Assembly: GCA_007922305.1 (NCBI GenBank)
Contig: ML677385.1
Span: forward strand, 9,201,810-9,265,809
Length of the DNA stretch: 64,000 bases
From: Dermatemys mawii
Taxonomy: Eukaryota; Chordata; Testudines; Dermatemydidae
Direction of reading: 5' to 3'
The notes beneath the pieces are model-generated. The model saw only the letters and a program-made list of their open reading frames with translations, ran no database searches and had not been told where the DNA came from. Position numbers and translations under genes: made by a program. Positions within the stretch are counted from its first letter, which is position 1; every line of letters begins with the position of its first letter. Of the stretch, positions 33,536-45,800 are shown piece after piece.

Positions 33536-34594
33536 CCCCTGGGTGAACTTCCTTTGTTGCCCTTTAAGTACTGCTCCCCGTGCAGAATGTGGCTGCTTAG
33601 CAGGCAGAGCAGTAGTAGATGTCATGCTGCCAGAAGGACGGGGAGAGGATGCATGTGAGCACCGATGTCGGCATGGCCATTCTGCAGCCTCTTGACCACA
33701 GTGCCCACAGTCCCCCAACCCCGGTGCCCTGGTCAGTCACCCGCCTCATCCAGCTGTAAGGCTGGCCCTGTAGCTATGTAATTTATGCAGTGGGGATAAC
33801 TTTCTGATAAATTTCAGATTCATGTTGATCAACTGAAAATCTGACCCTGATTGTTCATCTTGAAACTCTGATCGAATTCATCTATACTCTGACCACGAAT
33901 CCATCTCCCACACAACTGCTCCTTACATTCCAAAAGCTACTCCAGCCACTGTACTATAAAATGGAATGAAATCTGACATAGCCTTGAAAAAATTGTAATG
34001 TAGAATCTTTATTAAGATAAATAGCCATCTGGCTACAGAAAACAAAGGCCTGTAAGTCCTTGTATTGGAATCCTTGTTTGCATAATATCCCACCTCCAAG
34101 GCAAATAACCTTTTTATTTTTTTAAACAAGTGTTTGCCTTTCTTTATTTTCAACAATATGAACAATTTGTCAATAAAGAATAATAAACTCACAACAAGAG
34201 TGAATTTTTCATTTTCCTCTCTGTACTAGATGGAGGGAAATCATTTATGCTTCGAACTTAAAGGTCAGATACTACCTACACTATCTGAAAAGATATATTG
34301 TTTAACCAAAAATAGTTTTTGTTCAACAATGTAATTGACAGGAAATTGAATATCAGATATGTAGCAGCCACAAAAAAGATAATTTAACACCCACTGTTAC
34401 TTTATGGGAAATATTATATATACATCAGCCTTTCCAAAGGACACATGATGACCAGTTGTTCCAAACTGGAAATTAGTTGTGTATCATGTGTGGGAGTAAC
34501 TAAAAAGTGGTGATAGGAAAGAGGAAAGATAATAATTGCTAGAAGAAGTTTCCTTTTCAATTGTTCAGCTACTGCTCATTATAAGCTGTTAGGT
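33536..34594. other. Unique DNA
   Basis: GC-richer to about 33780 and AT-rich after that; nothing recognised. Confidence 0.5.
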
Positions 34595-34905
34595 TAGGGA
34601 TAGGCGACCTACAGCACGCGTGCCAAAGGCAGCACACAATCTCATTTTCAGTGGTACTTACGCTGTCCGGGTCCTGGCCACCAATCTGAGGGGCTCCGCA
34701 TTTTAATTTAATTTTAAATGAATCTTCTTAAACATTTAAAAAACCTTATTTATTTTACATACAACGATAGTTTAGTTATATATTATAGACTTATTGAAAG
34801 AGACCTTCTAAAAATGTTAAAATGTATTACTGGCAGGCGAAACCTTAAATTAGAGAGAATAAATGAAGACTCGGCACATCTCTTCTGAAAGGTGGCCGAC
34901 CCCTG
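34595..34905 (-). mobile_element. hAT-type MITE, 311 bp, older copy
   Basis: Inverted copy of the element at 37858-38168: 'gtgccaaaggcagcac', 'ttttaatttaattttaaatg', 'aaggtctctttc' (as its complement), 'tgccagtaatac' (complement) and 'gtcggccacctttcagaag' (complement). Its termini are decayed (left TAGGGATAGG, right CCGACCCCTG). The flanking 8-mers TGTTAGGT and CATTAGGA agree at 5 of 8 positions, as expected for an aged duplication. No ORF. Confidence 0.85.
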
Positions 34906-35940
34906 CATTAGGATTTCTAATTAAGCATTGAAGATAGAAAATATGCCTGCAAATTTTTATCCCAATGATTTAATCAAGGGGTAAGACTTCACAGCATCAT
35001 CTATGACAAATTGTGAGCACCATCCTGTGATCTTACCCAGCCACAGCTTCTATAAACTGAGTTGGTCTTAGTCTAATGCAGGGATATTTTTAATGTTCAT
35101 AGAGTCTATAAGAAGAATAGTAATATAATTAAATTTAATATGTAAACTTCCAAAGTAAGCAGATTCTACCACAGAACAATCAAGTATAGAGCCCTTTTTT
35201 GACAGGAATTATAGTTCATCGAGTGGTTTGTTACACATAGATTGCAACATCATAGTTTGCAATAGTGCTATACATTTTTACTCCTTCAAATAGCCATTAT
35301 TAATGGACGGATTTCCCGAGTGTCACTATTGATCATAAATTGCATATAGTCTGTTTATTTCTGTCCCCATTCTGGTTTTGTGCCATTATAGTAGGAACCT
35401 AGCATAGGTTTCAATGATAACCAGTGCCTTATTTGGCCTTAACTAAAATTTTCTTTCCTTTCAAGTGTTCATGTGACTTTATTAGTACACTTAACATTCC
35501 CTTAGCACACTTTTGTATGTTTAGTTTCCTCTTTTTTAATTATGGTACGCTGGCAGCAACATCATTTTGCAGTCATCTTGACATTTGTAATGCCAACTCA
35601 GCAGACTCGTGCTAACCTCATTTTGCCATCATCTTAATATACTAACCTCTGTATAGACCTGCACAGAAATAATTTAGCATTCATCCTGGCATGTGCAATA
35701 ATGTCTCATTAGACTTGAACTAACAGAATTTTCTTATCGTAATTTGCCGTCACAATAACCAGGTCTTCACAGATTTAATGTGACAATCTCTTGCCACTGT
35801 AACTAACACTTTCAACAGTTGTCTTCCAGAGGGAGTTTAAGGAAAGACAATGTAATTATAAGAGAGGTCCGCAAACAATCCAGTACTCAAAGTGGTTTCA
35901 ATTGCATATCTTAAATAATAATTAATCATACCACTATGCT
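34906..35940. other. Unique AT-rich DNA
   Basis: No gene or repeat recognised. Confidence 0.5.
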
Positions 35941-36137
35941 GCACTTACATGTATTCCCTTTTTCCATAGATCTCAAAACACCGTACAAAAATGGGTAAGC
36001 ATTATTATCCCTATTTTCCAGAAGGGAGAACAAAGCCCAGGGTTCACATGATGGATCATTGCCAGCATTTGGAACAGAATCTGCATCTCCTGATTCCTAA
36101 TGTGTTACTCTACCTATTGGACTGCAATGCCTCCACC
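35941..36137 (+). repeat. MIR-like SINE fragment
   Basis: The phrases 'agatctcaaaacaccgtaca', 'cattattatccctattttcc' and the following 'agaacaaagcccagg...cacatgatgg', 'atctgcatctcctgattcc' and 'ctattggactgcaatgcct' follow the order of the MIR core and tail (read in the antisense sense of MIR: attatccccattttacag ... aggtctcctgactcc ... ccactgcaccacactgcct). The tRNA-like head is not seen. Confidence 0.6.
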
Positions 36138-37699
36138 ATGTTAAAGATGGATGGGCATGTACCATATGTTAACCCATCAATCATTCATATTTGACATAGA
36201 GTGGAATAACGTGAAGAGTGACGGGGCCTTAATCTAGGTTGGGCATCTGCAACGCTACCATAATTTAATAATAATCACAAAATACAGTCCCAATCTCTTT
36301 ACAGACAGACACCACCAACTAGGACACTTAACATGCAAAATGACCCTGGATAAGAACTGAATTTAAGGGACATAAAATCACAGCTTAGGTGATGTTAGTA
36401 ATAATAGGACAAATCTGCCTCTGTTTCAGGGATCATAATGTGTCCCCTGTGGAACGAACTGATGAAGATTTGCCTGTGGAGATAGGATTTGGGGCAGCTC
36501 TGTCTGTAGTGCAGAGGGTTTTGGGGGCTAGGCCAGAGGACCTATAACTGCCTAGATCCTCTGGTTCTATGACTCATGTGAGAGATGTGCGAAGGGCACA
36601 CACAGCAATTTGAATAAACAGGCTGACCCAGCTGAAGAAGGTCCACTGCCTCTCTGTAGGTGAAAGAGGAGGTAGGGAAATACTCTCCTGCATCTGCCCA
36701 ATGCCTAGACCTGCTGCTGAGGCTGGCAAGATGCTGACATAAGGATTTTATCCTCAAAGTATTTTTTTCCCACTGCGTGAAGCACAGACCAAATTGGGGT
36801 GCTGGAATATATAAATCAACACTCTGGGCCAATATTGCAATTTCTACAGTGTATTCCCTTTTTTAATATAAAAATATACAGGTTTGGGAAACTAAGCAAA
36901 CATATTGTTCTGCTTTTGTGGTTCCATGTTCGGAATGGTTTTGTTAGCCTTGTAATAAAATGAAAAGATCCCTTATTTACTTTTGCTGCAATAAGGATAT
37001 GGAAGAGCTGTTGTTCTTCTGTTGCTAAAACACAGCTAAGTCGGTCATAACAAGAGGTGAAAAATAGAAAGACTATGAGCAATCTAATACAACAACCAAA
37101 GCAAATGAGAGCTTCACATTAGTGTTTCAAAGATTCACATCCCAGTTTTCCTCTTAACTTTGGTGTCATGTTCCTAGAACTCTAACCACTTCTTCCCACA
37201 CAGATTGATATGTTAGATTTGCAAATATTGACAAGAGCACAGAAAGAGCTTGTTTACGAGCCTGATAGTTGAATGGAGCAACAGACTTGGATTTCCAGTA
37301 TTTTTCATTCATCTTTGACAACTTTTTAATATAGATTGAATAGTTTTCTGAAGTTACTTTACTTAAATCATAAGTCTGAATTATATGTTTATTTATTTGG
37401 ATATTATAGTAAATTACAATTGCTGAGAAGATCACTGCTCTGTGCTGATTACTGCTACACAGTTGGTACTACATAGAATATTGTTTCTTTATTTGGGTAT
37501 CTGTCCTGTCATAGAAATTATTCCAATGATATTTTTCCATTCAAAAACTTATTTTTCCACCAAAGTACAATGTCATGATTTAAAAAAGGCCAGCATTTCA
37601 AAGCAGCCCAGAGGCTAAGTGTCTGGAAGGGAAATCATAATTAAAGTAATTATTTCCCAGGAAGTTAAATTTAAGGCTGTTCTAAATGACCACTTGAGT
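36138..37699. other. Unique AT-rich DNA
   Basis: No recognised repeat. Minus-strand open frames of 88-96 codons near 36542-37435 have no domain and are interspersed with homopolymers. Confidence 0.5.
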
Positions 37700-38258
37700 C
37701 GATGTACCTTACCTCACTCGGATTGTGAAAACAACACTCCCCTCAGTGGTGTAAATTCCATCCACTTAAAGCACTGTTCACACCATGCTGGGTCAGCGGG
37801 AGGAGTGGAGATGGAGTAACTATGCCAACTGAAGAATGCTCTACTGTCAGTATAGCACAGGGATCAGCAACCTTTCAGAAGTGGTGTGCCGAGTCTTCAT
37901 TTATTCACTTTAATTTAATGTTCCACGTGCCAGTAATACATTTTAACATTTTTAGAAGGTCTCTTTCTATAAGTCTATAATATATAACAAACCTATTGTT
38001 GTATGTAAAGTAAATAAGGTTTTTAAAATGTTTAAGAAACCTCATTTAGAATTAAATTAAAATGCAGAGCCCCCCAGACCGGTGGCCAAGATTCGGACAG
38101 TGTGAATGCCACTGAAAATCAGCTCGCGTGCCGCCTTTGGCACCCATGCCACAGGTTACCTATCCCTGGTATAGCACATCTTCACCAGCCGCACTACAGC
38201 AGTGCAGCTGCACAAATGTAGCTCAGTAGTGTAGACATGCTCTTAGTTACTGGTGAAG
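37700..38258. repeat. Older MITE-like repeat split by a hAT element
   Basis: On either side of the hAT at 37858-38168 lie parts of a 'gtagacat...ctatgcc' type repeat: left 'aactatgccaactgaag' and 'gctctactgtcagtatagca', right 'catcttcaccagccgc', 'gcagctgcacaaatgtagct' and 'gtagtgtagacatgctctta'. Removing the hAT and one copy of its target duplication rejoins them. The outer left border is unclear. Confidence 0.45.
37858..38168 (+). mobile_element. hAT-type MITE, 311 bp, perfect 8-bp TSD
   Basis: Termini CAGGGATCAGCAACCT and, from the right, CAGGGATAGGTAACCT. Flanks are the perfect 8-mer GTATAGCA at 37850-37857 and 38169-38176. The interior is an abundant turtle repeat ('gtggtgtgccgagtcttcat', 'gaaggtctctttctataag', 'ccgcctttggcac'). 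No transposase ORF, so it moved in trans. An inverted, more decayed copy lies 3 kb to the left. Confidence 0.95.
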
Positions 38259-41200
38259 GCATGTTATCAAGTGAAAACTTTTTTAACATTTTAAAGGAGA
38301 GGTTTTGCATAAAAAAGCAATTCCTTGCTTTACGGCTCTAGTTTCCTCAGACTTCTTCCCTGTCAAATCCTCAAGTTGCTGCTGCTGTCAGGCTGCCACT
38401 GGTGCTCTGCTTCAGATTATTTTCAACATCAGTTCATGACTTTTGCTTCCTGTGAGTTGCAAATTAATCCTTTGGAGTCTGTTTACATGTCCTGTACATC
38501 CAAGCTTTCCTGGGCATTCAAGTAGCTATCCGAGCAGAAAATACCAGTTGTAAAGGTTGTATGTGTCTTAGTTTTGAAAACAAAGTTTCCTAAGGATCTA
38601 TTATCTTCTTTGTCAATGTGTAACTTTGGATAGATAATCCAGAAATGTATTCATACTTTTGTATTCATCATAACTTCAGACTCTAGTCTTCAGCTTAAAG
38701 TAAATTAAACAATAAAACATCTATTGCAATTTTTCCAGAATAGATTCTAAAAAAATAAACTCTGAACAAAAGCAGATAATGACCAGGTTCCTTTGAATGG
38801 ATTTACAATGTAATTCATGACCTGTAAATGCTGTTCTCTGAGTTACAGTCTATGTAATTTCCTGTTTGTGCCCTTTATGGGTTATTTTTTGATTGTGTAT
38901 AACAGCAGACTGAGTGTCATTTGGCTTTTTTTTTAATGCATAAGAATGTTAAATGCAAACTCTGAGAATTCTTTAAGAAACAAATAGTTTCTACATAAAA
39001 CAACAATTTACGCTCAAATTGATGCAATCACAATTCAAATCACCCATGAAAACATCTTTTTTAGGAGACCCTAAAGTACCCAAAATATAAATTGAAAATG
39101 AAACACTGATAAACCAGAATCTCTGATCATCCCCCAAATAGGGAGGAACATTTACAAAACCTTCCAATCTGGTGTGTGTTTATTGCTAAAACAAAATCTA
39201 TTCCACAGAGCATGTATTGCAGTTGAAGGGAGAGCAGGACTGTATCCACTGTACTGTACTGCGATGAATGTTACTTGGAAAGCTGTTAGACATCATTTAA
39301 ATCCATTACACTTGCCATCCTAGAAGCCGAGCCTTATATGTAGAGTTCATAGGCTCTCCTATTATGGGAAACCAACTTGTTTTGAGGGAAGCATAGTTAT
39401 TTGCTTCTGCGCAGGTCCTGGAATTTGAAACATCTCGGGGCCTCCACAGAACTCTGGCATTAGTTACTATGTCGGCTCACTGGAAGTCAGGATCGCTCAT
39501 TTTCCCCCCTACAGGCTCCAGATCTTAGAAGCAGTTATTTTTACACAAAACTAAAGAGTATACTGAAGAGGGGTTTATTTGTCAAATTTGGTGTGGCTTC
39601 TTGGGACGTCATCATCATTATCCAGACAAAAGCAAAACTCTGCAAAAATTATTGGAGCAGTAAAGTTGAAACATACTTTGCCAAGAAATATTTTCTTGTT
39701 ATTTTGCCTTGAGATTTCATTTCTGCTCACATGCTTTGGTATGAGGAAGTGGAAGACTGTTGTAAGTATGAACAGACTGAATACTTTTTCACTATACTCA
39801 CTTTGACGTAATCTGATAATGCTGCACAGCCTGCTAACAGCAGGCATTTTTCAGTGTTTACTTTCCAACTATGAAAAAGCAGAGTAATGGGGAAAAAGGA
39901 GTAGTGTCTTGTATATTTAACATTTTTGTAAAAAATAAAAAATACCAACCCTTTATATTTAAAGAAGTATTCCATAAATTCTATTCCGCTCTCATGGAAA
40001 TAAAGAAAATACATTTCTTTCCAGAGTTTCACTACTTAATAAGACTTTTTGAAGGAAACAGACTGGTATTAGAAAAAAAAAGGTTTTCATTATTGTTTTA
40101 ATAATCTGGCATCACATCAAAGAACTAATCAGTTGCTTTGAACTTTAATGGCGTAAGCGTTTCACTGCCCTAAATTAACATATGCAGTGTGAGATCTCTC
40201 TTTATTATTGAAGAAGCTGGTAACAATGAAATGATGGGGTAGAGGTTCCAGCTTCACTCAAAGTGAGCAGCAGCTTAGCTCTATTCTGCTCTTTTTCCCA
40301 TCAGAGCAGAGAACCAGCACATTTTCTGTTTGGTTAGTTTATTCATTTAAAGGCTGTCCTTGAACAAAAAGATGAATTAAAAAGGATGATGAGTAAAAGA
40401 ATGAACGGTGGATTAAAGAAAAAAAACAGAATGTAAATAAATAAAGTGCCATTGTTAGAAATCTGGTCAGACCTATTCTGCAGTTCTCAGTCCTACTTTG
40501 TGGTATGCCTTCTGAGCTTTGCACTCATCTCAGACCAACGCTTGAGCCGTTACCAGAACTCTCCTGCTTTTGCCTTACCAGTTTGAACTGATTCCAGAGG
40601 AATACGTGCTGATGGGTTTTTGTCCATTGCCTATACTGAACCATACAGTTTCTTCTCACTTAAGTCTGATGAAGTTTCTCAAATACAGTGTTAGGCTTTT
40701 ATCATGTTTTACAGGGAAGATAGCTTAACACTCAATTCCGTTTTTGACATTTATGACAAGTGAGGGTTTTTGTGTGCTGCTTTTGTTTAAGGCTAAGTCT
40801 GGTTCTACTTCTTGTGCAATAAATAACATTCTTGACTTTAAATAGATAGCTGTGTCTTTTGAGACACTTGGAAAAGGGTAGATCCAGTATTACATCTAGC
40901 GCTGTAGGTAAAATCCTGCACTGGCAGGGGCTGAACTGAATTGTAAGGTCCTGAGGACAGAAACTTTGCTTTACACATAAATAGAAGAGACACCTATATT
41001 CATTTAGGGAACTCTATCAGAAATAAAATAATAATGGCCTTGGTCAACGTCTGTACATCAGATATGGGACAGATTGCTCCTCCATCACACAACATATAGA
41101 ATGGTATTCTTGGAGGACATCTCTGTAGAGAGTCCCTGGTGAAGTTCACTCCTAATTATCCCATCAAGGTGGCAGGGCTATATGGGGACAGCTGTGTGGA

Positions 41201-42199
41201 AGAGAGAATACAACTCCACATAGTGTTATTTTTCTGTCTAAGTTCTGTTGGGGAGGAATGGGGACAGTGTACATCCCCCTATATCCCATACGCTCCCCTA
41301 CCTAGGCTGCTGACTTTCTATCAGCTCTACACTATGGACCCCTGCTTGGCAGGAGAGGGAGATGTGGGTGGCTGGTCATCTCTCTGTGGATATGGGGGTA
41401 CAATTCCACCCCAAGAATACAGTAAATGAAAGAGACACAAATCTGGAGTGTGCCACTTTTGAGAAAATATGAATAAGAGATTGGAGGCTTTTTATTAGGT
41501 GGAGGATTAATACAGAAGCTGTTTAAAAAGTCATGTGTTTGCTTTTTCTGCATAGCTACCAGGTAAGCTCCTCTTTGAAGTACAAGGATAAACTGGTAGC
41601 CTCAGATACACTGCTGTGTGACGATATCTATTGAGAACTGGAGACATTTAAAGTACCATGTCTCTGTGGTCCTGTCACTTTGTATTTGCCCCTTTAACAG
41701 GGCTAGACTTTTTTCTCAACTTTGACTTCTTTTGGGATTTTGTTGAGGCCCTTATTTTGTTATATCCATGTAAAAAGAAAAGATGTCCATGGTATATTAC
41801 AATTGTTACAAAGTGTGTCCAACATAATGTTCCTAAATTTGTTATCCTCTTCCATTGCTCTGAACAGATCATCTGTGTCTTTGAATCCCTTCACTGGTGT
41901 TCCCTCTCTTTATACATCAGGTAGCAAGCTTTTTCTCTTCACTTTCTGTGCTGTAACAAACCTGCACATAGCTTTGCTCTCTTTCTATTTTCCCTCTCTC
42001 CTTTCTCTTTTTAAAAAGCTTCTACCTTATCCCACCTTTCTTACTCTTCTGTTTTTGCCTCCTTCCATTTGGAGCTCTCTCTCCCTTCAGATGGCTTCTG
42101 TCTTCCTCCTGACATACCCCCTTTAGGCACCCTACTATGAAATCTTTCAACAATGACCTTTGCAACGTCTCCAGTATTCTTTCCCCACCTTGAGCTTGT
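38259..42199. other. Unique AT-rich DNA
   Basis: About 3.9 kb with no recognised repeat, the longest such stretch besides 42.8-47.2 kb. A stretch near 40130-40350 is of balanced composition and repeat-free, a possible conserved element. Open frames reach 134 codons (41722-42126, plus), but this one is a pyrimidine-rich run without a domain. Confidence 0.5.
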
Positions 42200-42330
42200 T
42201 ATTGCCACCTTGTATATTCTTGAACTATATTGAAACCTCCTTGGGCTTGGGACAAGGACTGTCTCTCCTTATGCATCTGTACAGTGTTAAGCACTCTGTC
42301 AGTGATCTATAAATAATAACAAAGTGATGG
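42200..42330 (+). repeat. L2-like 3' tail
   Basis: Plus-strand order: 'ccttgggcttgggacaaggac', 'tgtctctccttatgcatct', 'gtacagtgttaagcactctgtc' and 'ctataaataataacaa'. It is the same tail type as on the minus strand of copies A and B (16.6 and 23.3 kb): dinucleotide for dinucleotide the cagggacc...gtacagtgcctagcac...aataataa layout. Confidence 0.55.
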
Positions 42331-42769
42331 AGAAAATCAGACTTCATTTTTTTAAAAAAAAATTAAGCTTAGATTATTATAACCTTCATCTTAGAATCCT
42401 CCATCTCTCAGGGACATTCATATCAATCACTGTATATAGTTCTATACCAAAACAGATCCATTTCGTTTCTCAGTTATACACATGCAATCACGCTGAAAGC
42501 AGTGGGGTCAGATTTTGCCTACAGCTACATCCATGAAACTTTCTTCACTTCATGGATTTGGACAAGTATATCTGTATATGGACTTCATTACAATACTAGA
42601 TTCAGTACAATATTTGATCTTGTATATGTGTAATAAGGAGCAAAATTTGCCATTACCTTTATGGTCATTAGGGGCTACCCTGGCAGAGGAATTAGTGTAC
42701 AAAAGGGGATTTGGCGTGGTAGGCAGCAGGTCAGAGCAGGGTATGTTGGACTTGAGGAAAGAATAGAGG

Positions 42770-42817
<48 letters not shown>

Positions 42818-45800
42818 ACTCTGCCCATTCTCCTCACTCACGCAGCTGTGCAGGCATTCCACAGCCTGTGGGAAAGGATTCCTCCCCAGTTGTCCTGTAC
42901 ATCTGCCCGTCACCTGAGCCAGAAATTCAAGTTTTGGGCCAGGCTCAGGATTTAGCCCTAAACGAACAAAATAGGTGAATAATAGTTCCCCGATTCTTAA
43001 GATGCCCTGGTTTCTGTGTACATTGGAGAAGGGTAGGGGTTGCTCTAATTTATAACAGGCTGTGGTTCCTTAAGGACCATTAGCCATCTGAGGATTACTG
43101 TAGGTGAGTGGAACTCAGGCAGCACAAAAGGGAATGAAATGGATGGGGCTGAGAATCTGGCCCATTATTTTTGGTGTAAAGGTATGACTACATTACTGAT
43201 TGAGTCAAATATGTAGTATTTTTTCATGAGGTAGAATTGTAAACGTACAAAATTTATGAAGGAGATTAACCCCAGAGCAACAACATTAGTATCAAGAGTG
43301 AAATCATTTGAGATTCAGTATTATCCAAAGAGACTCCGCATTTATAAATGGCCGTCACTGGGAGCAGAATTAGGTTCGTACCTTTGTTATCAATGATTAC
43401 CAGATAAACAAACTCAGCTTGAATTCTACCAAAAAATAGATTGCAAACCAAGGATCTGTGATTTGAAAAGGCTGACTCGTTGGTTTTTTTTTTTTTACAG
43501 GGCTTTTTCAATTAAATGGCACTCCAAAGCCTAATCATTTAGAAGGATAACCGCTGTGCTGTGTTGTGTTGTAGTTAACCACTGAAAAAGACTTCTCAGT
43601 AAATTTAGCATAACTTCATATCATCACAGTGTTATTAAGAAGAATCCACTTGTGGTAATGTTGTATCAATGTTAGAGTAAGCAGAACAGCTCCAAGAATT
43701 TTAAGCAACCTTACCTTATTGAAGACTTTGCTTAGTGGAGAGGAAAAAGAAAAGGTTAGCAGACTGGTGTTTTATAACTGCTTGCCAGCTGGGCTATAGT
43801 AGAGAACATATTCATTAACCTTCGAGGAAAAACACGTGGAACAGAGGAGATAGGAAATACTTATGGCTTTCATTCTGTCTTCAAGTTTTAGCCTCAAGTC
43901 CTTTAAAGTCCAGTTTTCCAAGATTCTTGCCACATGTGTAACAAATAACAAAGTTTGTAGCCACATGTTTGGAAGGAAAGTGCTGGCATTGAAGGAGGAG
44001 TTAATCATAATCTTACTTGCTTTCCTAGAAGAGCCATGTTAATATATTGAATAACTTTTAGAGCATTATGGTTACAAAATTTGAAATATTTTTCAGTCCC
44101 TTCTATTTCTGATTATTTGCTACAGAAGTAGTAAGTCTCTCTACAGCTCATATATATCATCTGTGTACATTTCTGCCTGAGGGAAGGAGATATTATTTCA
44201 AACAGTAATGCAAGATGCTACATATGTGTATCTATAGTTGTAGGGAAAAGTTGGGTATTATTTGATAAATAGTATATGTTTCTGTATCCTGTAATGGAAA
44301 TGCCCAAGAAGACAGAATTAGGGTTGGACATGCAAGCTTAATTTTGATTGCTTAACAGAACCTTTTTTAGTTTTTGCTTTAAAGGGTCTCATCCTCATCT
44401 GCCATAAATCAGCCTAATTTCATTGACAGCAAGAGGATATGGCTATGTTACTTTCATGACAGAACATGTTACAAAAAGTATGCAACCTGAACAGCCTTAC
44501 TGTAAGGTTGCAGGGGGCGGAGGTGTGGAGAGGGGTTGTGCTAGTTTGTGTTTGATTTTTTTAAAAATCAATATGGGAAAAAATAACTCCATGTTTATAT
44601 ATTTCAAAGCTCTGCTGTCCATAAAAAGGATCTAAATTGTTTTTGATCCATGCAGTCTTGCCCACCTTGCTTTTGTATGGAGAACTGGAGAACTAGTGGG
44701 ACAAAGAAGCACATGAAACAAAACGAATGCAGTACTGTCTGAGTGAGATGAAAAGGCAATTCAAAACTTTGTATGTTTGTCTGTGTTAGGTATTTTACTC
44801 CAAGTCCTGACAAACAATTGGGAGAAAAGATCTCTTCGCCAATAAGTAAAACACTGTACTCTTCCAGCTGAGAGATGAGAAAGATCTCATTCCAATCCTC
44901 TAGCCCTCCAATAATAATCTACTAAGAACAGCAAAGACAATACTTGGTATTCCCAATATAAAAACCTAAAAAGAATGGGTTGGGGGTGAAAGAGAGAAAA
45001 AGAAAAGAAAACCCTTGCCTTCAATAAGCAAAGATGTTATGTCCTCCCCTCCCCGAGATTGGCTTGTCATGCTTTAGCTTACTAAATTTAAAAAATATTA
45101 TTATTTGTGGGGAAAAAAACAATGACTGATTTCATATTTGACCATGAATACACAGTAAACCACTGAGGTGCCTCAGTGTCTGCTTGCATAGTCAAGCACC
45201 AGATTCTAAGATAGTTGTTTTGGAGTGTGTTTGTTTGGGAGTTTAAAGACATTATCCACGTAAGAGACTCTTCAGCTTTCAGACAGTTTAGGGAAATGAA
45301 AGAATTTCAGCGTTATTGGAATTTTGACATTTCGCCCTTTTATTCTGAAAGATACTTTGATTAAAATGACGGAGATCTCAGTTAATGGAGGCGTTGCTGC
45401 TATTTCAGATATACAGAGTATGCAGTTTGAAGGAAAGCCAAATCACAATGAGAGGGAATAATGATGACCTTGGTTTATTTTTCACTCAGTACATTCAGGT
45501 TTTGATTGGATTCTGAACAAGGCAACAGTTTTCTTTCCCAGAAAGCACTGTTGTAATCCTCGGAGGCTTGTATTCTGTTATCAAAGCAGCTGGTTCATAT
45601 TGGAGCATTTTCTTGTGAAGGTCGTGGGCTGCTGTGTGGGAAAAAAAAGAAAGATTTCCTTATTGGACCCAACCAAGTACCATCTTTTTATGAGAAAATT
45701 TCTGCACTGAGACCTATTACCCTTTTGAACCGACTAGCACACTACTGATGATATATAGAAAAGCTTTGCAGAGAGCTACAGGATTCTTCCCTTTGCACAC

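Noticed and set aside
41722..42126. 134-codon plus-strand open frame with hydrophobic stretches
   Set aside because: It lies in a pyrimidine-rich run (ctt/ctc), which yields Leu/Ser/Phe codons by composition; no family motif.
42550..42978. R-E and S-L repeat open frames on both strands
   Set aside because: They are the translation of a (CT)n microsatellite.
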